A stretch of DNA of 64,000 nucleotides from Kribbella jejuensis (GTDB lineage: Bacteria > Actinomycetota > Actinomycetes > Propionibacteriales > Kribbellaceae): assembly GCF_006715085.1 (NCBI RefSeq), contig NZ_VFMM01000003.1:124001-188000 (forward strand), written 5' to 3'. A program made the translations under genes and the position numbers. The notes beneath the pieces are model-generated. The model searched no databases. It worked only from the letters and a program-made list of their open reading frames with translations, and was not told the DNA's origin. Below, in pieces: positions 59,655 through 64,000 of the stretch (position 1 is the first letter of the stretch; the number at the start of each line of letters is the position of its first letter).

Positions 59655-60238
59655 CCGCATCCCCGCAGCACCACAGCTCGCGCAGCACCAAGCGGCAGGT
59701 CATCATCGACACCGCCGAGCGGCTGTTCGCGGAGCACGGGTACGACGCGACCTCGACGGCCCGGATCGCGACCGAGGCCGGCGTACCGTCGGGGCTGGTT
59801 TTCTACCACTTCGCGACCAAGCTCGACCTGCTGCTCGCGGTGGTGCAGGAACGCCCGGCACCCAGTGAGGTACTGCGCTCCGCGGCGCGCGGCCGGACCG
59901 TACGACAGCGGTTGCGGGCGGTCGTGGCGAAGATGGCCGAGGAGCTGGAGAACGACCGTGCGGTCCGGATCATCGTGTTCCGGGAGGCACAGGGCCGGCC
60001 GGAGATCGCGTCGCGGGCGGCCGAGATGTTCGCGGACGCGAGCGCGACCGTGGCTGACGTACTCGCCGATGCCGACGACGTGGTGGCGGACCGGGCCCGA
60101 GTGCAGACCGCGGCCGAGCTCGTCGTGAGCCGGGTCTTCCTGGACACGGTCGCCCTCGGGCAGCTCGAGCCCGCCACCAAACGGCATGCGGCCATGATCG
60201 ACCTGATTGTCGAGACACTCACCAGCACGCCGGGTTGA
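59651..60238 (+). CDS. TetR-family transcriptional regulator
   Basis: A 195-residue TetR repressor: HTH at about 18-60 (AERLFAEHGYDATSTARIATEAGVPSGLVFYHFATKLDLLLAV) and an all-helical ligand domain. ATG 59651 overlaps the stop of the ferritin-like gene. The long open frame upstream (from 59339) is inside that gene and is not coding. It is the likely binder of the 18-bp palindrome at 58691. Its ligand may be an acyl-CoA or a hydrophobic compound. Confidence 0.9.
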   Translation: MTASPQHHSSRSTKRQVIIDTAERLFAEHGYDATSTARIATEAGVPSGLVFYHFATKLDLLLAVVQERPAPSEVLRSAARGRTVRQRLRAVVAKMAEELENDRAVRIIVFREAQGRPEIASRAAEMFADASATVADVLADADDVVADRARVQTAAELVVSRVFLDTVALGQLEPATKRHAAMIDLIVETLTSTPG

Positions 60239-61006
60239 TCAACTCCAGGGATCGAACGGGATCCCGGACGGCTTGGACGCGTTGAGCAGGTTGCGGAATC
60301 GGTCGTCCTTGTCGGTGATCTTGATCGTGGCGGCACCGAAGTCCGCGGTCATCAACGTGTCGCGCAACGACGTACTGGGGTAGCCGTTCCAGCCGACGAG
60401 CGGCGGGTAGCGCCAGGTGTGGTAGTGGTTCTCCGGCGGCTCGTCGTTGCTGTTGGCCAGCCGGAAGAAGTGCGTACTGGCGCCGTCCTTGTGGTACACG
60501 ACCTTCGGGTGCGTACCGTCGAACCGGACCTGCGAACGGGTGTACGTGACCTGGCTCGAGTGCTGCGTCGTGGTCACGTACTCGACCTGGTTGGTGGCCT
60601 GGTCGACCCAGGAGATCACGTGTTCCCAGTCGTGCCGGTGACCGCCGAGACTGCTCCCGGGCAGTGCCTGGTCCTTCTCGAAGTAGCTGGCGTACACGAT
60701 CGCGCACCAGCCGTTGTTGCACTTCTCGCGCGAGTAGGTCTGGGAGTTGTCGAGGTCGGACTGGTCGCGGCAGTTGCCGTTCAGTGCGCCGGTCGGGTTC
60801 AGCCCCGGGTTCAGCGTGCCGTCCGGTCCGATCGCGGGCGTCGCGTAGCAACCGTCGGTGTCGTAGTCGTACGCGGGCGAGAACGACTGCTCGTAGCCGT
60901 CGGCGTTCTGCGGGAGGTGCTGCGGCGGTTCGGCGTACGCGATCGCCGCCGAGGTGATCATCAACGCGGCGGTGCCGAGGACAACGCCGAGCGTTCGTCT
61001 GGGCAT
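60239..61006 (-). CDS. Secreted NPP1/NLP (necrosis- and ethylene-inducing-like) protein
   Basis: A 255-residue secreted protein with a signal peptide of about 1-25 (AIAYA-EPP) and the invariant NLP heptapeptide GHRHDWE in the middle, followed by the typical SxHSSxxxY-like strand (TTTQHSSQVTYTRSQVRF). NLPs bind plant membrane sphingolipids and calcium and can be cytolytic. Bacterial members occur in plant-associated actinobacteria and Bacillus. It carries cysteines in the N-terminal half (CRDQ, CNNGWC). ATG 61006 has GAGGAG 7 nt upstream. Plant activity is inferred from family only. Confidence 0.9.
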   Translation of the reverse strand: MPRRTLGVVLGTAALMITSAAIAYAEPPQHLPQNADGYEQSFSPAYDYDTDGCYATPAIGPDGTLNPGLNPTGALNGNCRDQSDLDNSQTYSREKCNNGWCAIVYASYFEKDQALPGSSLGGHRHDWEHVISWVDQATNQVEYVTTTQHSSQVTYTRSQVRFDGTHPKVVYHKDGASTHFFRLANSNDEPPENHYHTWRYPPLVGWNGYPSTSLRDTLMTADFGAATIKITDKDDRFRNLLNASKPSGIPFDPWS

Positions 61007-61081
61007 GGGATGCTCCTCATTTATTTCAGGGCGGAAAGGAACTAGACGACAATGACAGGACTCGGCCACCTGCGCCTATAC

Positions 61082-61148
61082 GTCACGTGACTACAGGTCG
61101 ACCGTCGGTGAAAGGGAAATCCGGGGGGTGCCAACCGGCCGTCACGTG
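61082..61148. promoter_or_regulatory. Repeated GTCACGTG in a divergent intergenic region
   Basis: GTCACGTGAC (61082-61091) is a perfect palindrome, and GTCACGTG recurs at 61141-61148. Both lie between the NLP gene and a small membrane-protein gene. TATAGG (complement of 61076-61081) is a plausible -10 for the NLP gene right beside the first site. The regulator is unknown. Confidence 0.4.
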
Positions 61149-61181
61149 TTGCACAGTGGGAGTGCTGTGGGAGGAGCACAG

Positions 61182-61433
61182 ATGCCTGAAGAGGAACAGG
61201 CAGTGCCACCGGAGTCGCATCCGCCTGCGCTGCCGGACGGAAGGATCCCGACGTACGGCGGTCATCCCGTGGATCGGCCGCCACCGTTGGGGTGGGGACC
61301 CGATCTGTCCCGTTTCGACGAGCTGCTTCACCCGAAGCCGCCAGCGGAGAGCCCGCTGCTGGTCGTTGCGCTGATCGTTCTCGGCGGTGTCGCACTGTCC
61401 GTCCTGGTTGCCGTGCTCTCCACCGGCGTGTAG
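61182..61433 (+). CDS. Small single-pass membrane protein
   Basis: An 83-residue protein: a Pro-rich soluble N-terminus (1-55; PPESHPPALPDGRIPTYGG) and one TM segment near the C-terminus (about 59-81, LLVVALIVLGGVALSVLVAVL). ATG 61182 is preceded by GGGAGGAG at a good distance. I recognise no function. It lies 28 bp upstream of a GH13 gene and may be co-transcribed with it. Confidence 0.65.
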   Translation: MPEEEQAVPPESHPPALPDGRIPTYGGHPVDRPPPLGWGPDLSRFDELLHPKPPAESPLLVVALIVLGGVALSVLVAVLSTGV

Positions 61434-61461
61434 AGACCCGAGCGCGGGGTACTTGCCGGGC

Positions 61462-63132
61462 ATGCGCCTGTCTGAGACTGCGGACGTCTGGTGGAAGAAC
61501 GCCGTGATCTACTGCTTGGACGTCGAGACGTTCTTCGATACCGATGGTGACGGGCGGGGTGACCTCCGCGGCGTGGGTCAGCGGATCGATCACCTGGCCG
61601 AGCTGGGCGTGACCTGCCTGTGGCTGATGCCGTTCTACCCGACGCCGGACCGCGACGACGGCTACGACATCACCGACTTCTACGGCGTCGACCGCCGGCT
61701 GGGAACGCACGGCGACCTGGTCGAGCTGATCACGCTGGCCAAGGACCGCGGCATCCGGGTGATCGCCGATCTCGTCGTCAACCACACCTCCGACCAGCAC
61801 CCGTGGTTCCAGAGTGCGCGGGCCTCGCGCGAATCGCCGTACCGGGGCTGGTACGTCTGGCGCGACCAGCCGCCACCGGACGCGGACAAGGGCGTCGTCT
61901 TCCCGGACCAGGAGACGAGCCTGTGGCAGTACGACGAAGCAGCGGGACAGTACTACTTGCACCGTTTCTACAAGTACCAGCCGGACCTGGACATCGCGAA
62001 CTCAGAGGTCCGCGAGGAGATCGAGCGGGTGATCGGCTTCTGGGCCGAGCTCGGACTGTCCGGGTTCCGGGTGGACGCGGTGCCGTTCCTGCTCGACACC
62101 GCCGGCGCGGAGGATGCGGCGAACCTTCCGGATCCGCACGACTACCTGCGCGAGTTGCGGTCGTTCCTCGACCGCCGGCAGGGACAGTCGATGCTGCTCG
62201 GCGAGGTCAACCTGCCGTATCCCGACGTGCAGCGCTTCTACGGTACCGACGGCGACGAGCTGACGATGTGCTTCGACTTCATCACCATGCAGCGGCTCTA
62301 CCTGTCGCTGGCCCGGAGCGATCCGGCCGAGCTGGTCAAGGCGTTGCACGAGCGGCCGGACCCGCCGGGCCGGGGGCAGTGGGCGATGTTCGTCCGGAAC
62401 CACGACGAATTGACGCTGGACAAGCTGTCGGACGCCGAACGGCAGGAAGTGTTCGACGCGTTCGGGCCGGACAAGAACATGCAACTGTACGGTCGTGGTC
62501 TGCGCCGGCGGCTGCCGTCGATGCTGGGCAACGACGCGGACCGGATCCGGATGGTCTACAGCTTGCTGTTCTCGCTGCCGGGTACGCCGGTGCTGTTCTA
62601 CGGCGAGGAGATCGGCATGGGGGAGAACCTCGCGGCGCCGGACCGGCACGCGGTGCGGACCCCGATGCAGTGGACCGCCGAGGTGAACGGCGGTTTCTCG
62701 ACCGCCGATCCGAACGACCTGCCGGCGCCGATGGTCGAGGGCGAGTTCGGTCCGCAGAACGTGAACGTCGCGGCGCAGCGGCGGGACCGGGACTCGTTGT
62801 TCAGCTGGATGAAGCTGCTGATCCGCCGCTACCGGGAGTGCCCGGAACTGTCCTGGGGGACCTGCACGATCCTCGAGACCGAGGCGGAGTCGGTGTTCGC
62901 GCACCGCTCGGACTATGACGGCGGCACGATCGTTGCCGTCCACAACTTCGCCCCCGCGGATACGAAGGTCACGCTGGCCGTCGCGGGGGCCGGGGTCGGG
63001 GTCCGCGCGGTCGACCTGTTCGCCGACCGGACCTGGGAGGTCCGCGAGGACGGGACGATGACGGTCGAGCTTCCCTCGTACGGCTGCCGTTGGTTCCGGA
63101 TCGTCCGTCCGGGGGACCGTTACCTCGTGTGA
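61462..63132 (+). CDS. GH13 alpha-glucosyl enzyme, trehalose synthase-like
   Basis: A 556-residue cytoplasmic GH13 enzyme. The opening DVWWKNAVIYCLDVETFFDTDGDGRGDLRGV and MPFYPTPDRDDGYDITDFYGVD are typical of trehalose synthases (maltose-trehalose isomerisation). Catalytic residues are Asp205 in GFRVDAVPF, Glu248 in LLGEVNLPY and Asp315 in VRNHDE; the DLVVNHTS motif is at 103-110. It lacks the maltokinase fusion sometimes found. An amylase or sucrose-type specificity cannot be excluded. A 14-bp duplication (63121-63147) copies the end of the gene including its stop. Confidence 0.85.
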   Translation: MRLSETADVWWKNAVIYCLDVETFFDTDGDGRGDLRGVGQRIDHLAELGVTCLWLMPFYPTPDRDDGYDITDFYGVDRRLGTHGDLVELITLAKDRGIRVIADLVVNHTSDQHPWFQSARASRESPYRGWYVWRDQPPPDADKGVVFPDQETSLWQYDEAAGQYYLHRFYKYQPDLDIANSEVREEIERVIGFWAELGLSGFRVDAVPFLLDTAGAEDAANLPDPHDYLRELRSFLDRRQGQSMLLGEVNLPYPDVQRFYGTDGDELTMCFDFITMQRLYLSLARSDPAELVKALHERPDPPGRGQWAMFVRNHDELTLDKLSDAERQEVFDAFGPDKNMQLYGRGLRRRLPSMLGNDADRIRMVYSLLFSLPGTPVLFYGEEIGMGENLAAPDRHAVRTPMQWTAEVNGGFSTADPNDLPAPMVEGEFGPQNVNVAAQRRDRDSLFSWMKLLIRRYRECPELSWGTCTILETEAESVFAHRSDYDGGTIVAVHNFAPADTKVTLAVAGAGVGVRAVDLFADRTWEVREDGTMTVELPSYGCRWFRIVRPGDRYLV

Positions 63133-63153
63133 CGTACCTCGTGTGACCGGTGC

Positions 63154-64000
63154 TTAGGCTGACTCGCGCACGCTGAGGACGACGAAGGCGACGACGGCGA
63201 GCGCGGTCAGCCCGGCCGGGATGAAGAACACGTGCGGCAGGCCGATGGCGGCGACGCCGATGCCGCCGATCGTGCCGCCGATCGCGGAACCGAGCGAGAT
63301 CGCGCTGAGGAAGACGCCGGACGCGGTGCCGACACCTTCGGGGTAAAGGCGTTGGGCGATCGTCACGCCCAGCGCACCGACGCACGACCACAAACCGGCC
63401 GTGAGTGCTTGGCCGAGGAACAGCCCGGCGACCGAGGTGCTGAGCGCGTACGCGAGGTTGCCTGCCAGCCCCAGTACGGCGCCCGCCGTCATCGCGCGGA
63501 TCGCCCCGAATCGGTCGGCGACCCGGGCCACGACGGGGAGCAGGGCGAGCTCGATCAGCGGCTGGATGCCGATCACCGCGCCGCGGACAGCATCCGACAC
63601 GTGCAGCTGATCGGCCATGTAGAGCGGGAGGTAGCCGAACTTGATCGTGTCGCCGGTCATCGCGAGGACGCAGACCGCGGTGAAGGTCAGCAACGGGAGC
63701 ATGTGGTCGATCCGCCGGCGCTCGATCGACAGGTCGCGGCGCGGGACGGCGTACCGCTCGACGCGTTGCCGGCCGAGCGGGAGCAGCTGCGCGAACACGC
63801 AGACGGCCGTTGCCACGAGCAACGGACGTAACCCGAAGACGCCACCGAACCAGCTGCCGAAGACCGGTCCGAGGATCCAGCCGATCGTGAACGCCATCCG
63901 GATCGTCGCGACGACCCGGTTCTCGGCCCGGGTCGGGTGCCGGCTGAGTTCGTCGCGGCAGGCAGCGAAAAGTTGCGCCATCGAACCACCGGCAATGCTC
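63154..64000 (-). CDS. MFS transporter, sugar-efflux-like (truncated by window edge)
   Basis: Only the C-terminal part is in the window: about 280 residues with about seven TM segments (WILGPVFGSWFGGVFGLRPLLVATAVCVFAQLLPLG through the last TM near residue 265). The frame continues past the right edge, so the in-frame ATG at 63981 is not the start. GVGTASGVFLSAISLGSAIGG and the overall layout resemble SET-type sugar or drug exporters. It converges with the GH13 gene. Confidence 0.8.
   Translation of the reverse strand, partial: SIAGGSMAQLFAACRDELSRHPTRAENRVVATIRMAFTIGWILGPVFGSWFGGVFGLRPLLVATAVCVFAQLLPLGRQRVERYAVPRRDLSIERRRIDHMLPLLTFTAVCVLAMTGDTIKFGYLPLYMADQLHVSDAVRGAVIGIQPLIELALLPVVARVADRFGAIRAMTAGAVLGLAGNLAYALSTSVAGLFLGQALTAGLWSCVGALGVTIAQRLYPEGVGTASGVFLSAISLGSAIGGTIGGIGVAAIGLPHVFFIPAGLTALAVVAFVVLSVRESA

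Noticed and set aside
63121..63147. 14-bp tandem duplication across the GH13 stop codon as a regulatory element
   Set aside because: It is a simple short duplication with no symmetry or neighbouring signal; it only repeats the end of the gene.

Overview
The window is high-GC DNA with short intergenic gaps. It carries many leaderless starts (a TAnnnT hexamer 5-7 nt before ATG or GTG) and GTG starts, plus ROK, IclR, HxlR and ECF41 regulators, an F420-type oxidoreductase and HelD-like motor, and secreted GH27, heparinase-like and DUF4832-type proteins. This points to a soil actinobacterium. A Propionibacteriales genus such as Kribbella is my best guess, but that is inference from style and not from a marker gene. 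I see no rRNA, tRNA, CRISPR array, transposase, integrase or plasmid origin, so it reads as ordinary chromosome rich in accessory catabolic and regulatory modules.

Layout. 0-7 kb: a divergent catabolic module with an amidohydrolase and IclR regulator on the minus strand. On the plus strand are a class III CoA-transferase, a citryl-CoA-lyase-like protein, a LigB/LigA-type extradiol dioxygenase pair and an MDR reductase, with paired palindromes between the two arms. 7-11 kb: a ClpP-like protein without its triad, a nucleoside hydrolase and a divergent FtsH. 11-16 kb: a ROK repressor, a secreted DUF4832-type protein and two Gfo/Idh/MocA oxidoreductases. 15.6-17.2 kb: an SDR and divergent TetR sharing two identical operators. 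17.2-19.3 kb: an ECF41 (SigJ-type) operon with a free-standing copy of the sigma factor's C-terminal domain. 19.3-24.9 kb: a luciferase-like monooxygenase, an F420-type reductase, a GNAT, an EamA exporter, a LysR and a type II NADH dehydrogenase. 24.9-28.3 kb: a heparinase-like secreted protein and an MFS exporter. 28.4-36.4 kb: an oligopeptide/oligosaccharide ABC importer with a ROK sugar kinase and divergent ROK repressor. 36.4-39 kb: a VOC protein, a small hypothetical, an HxlR/SnoaL divergent pair and the remnant of a secreted metalloprotease. 39-46.2 kb: a heterodimeric ABC exporter, a ferritin-like protein and an ABC-2 exporter. 46.2-53.8 kb: a YncE/phosphoesterase, a HelD-like RNA polymerase motor, a membrane protein and a G6PD paralogue. 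53.9-58.2 kb: a secreted carboxylesterase and a GH27 enzyme. 58.3-58.7 kb: a 13-unit degenerate repeat array. 58.7-64 kb: a ferritin-like protein and TetR operon, an NPP1/NLP-like secreted protein, a small membrane protein, a GH13 trehalose-synthase-like enzyme and a truncated MFS gene.

The most interesting signal is regulatory. Three plus-strand sites (17185, 23555, 42694) have the form GTCACA, exactly 16 nt, then TGTCT. Each sits just upstream of a gene, and this is close to the known ECF41 promoter pattern. One precedes the operon containing the ECF41 sigma factor, one a type II NADH dehydrogenase and one a ferritin-like protein. With the separate NPDKL-bearing SnoaL-like protein encoded next to the sigma factor, they suggest a local SigJ regulon in which the sigma factor's regulatory domain also exists in trans.
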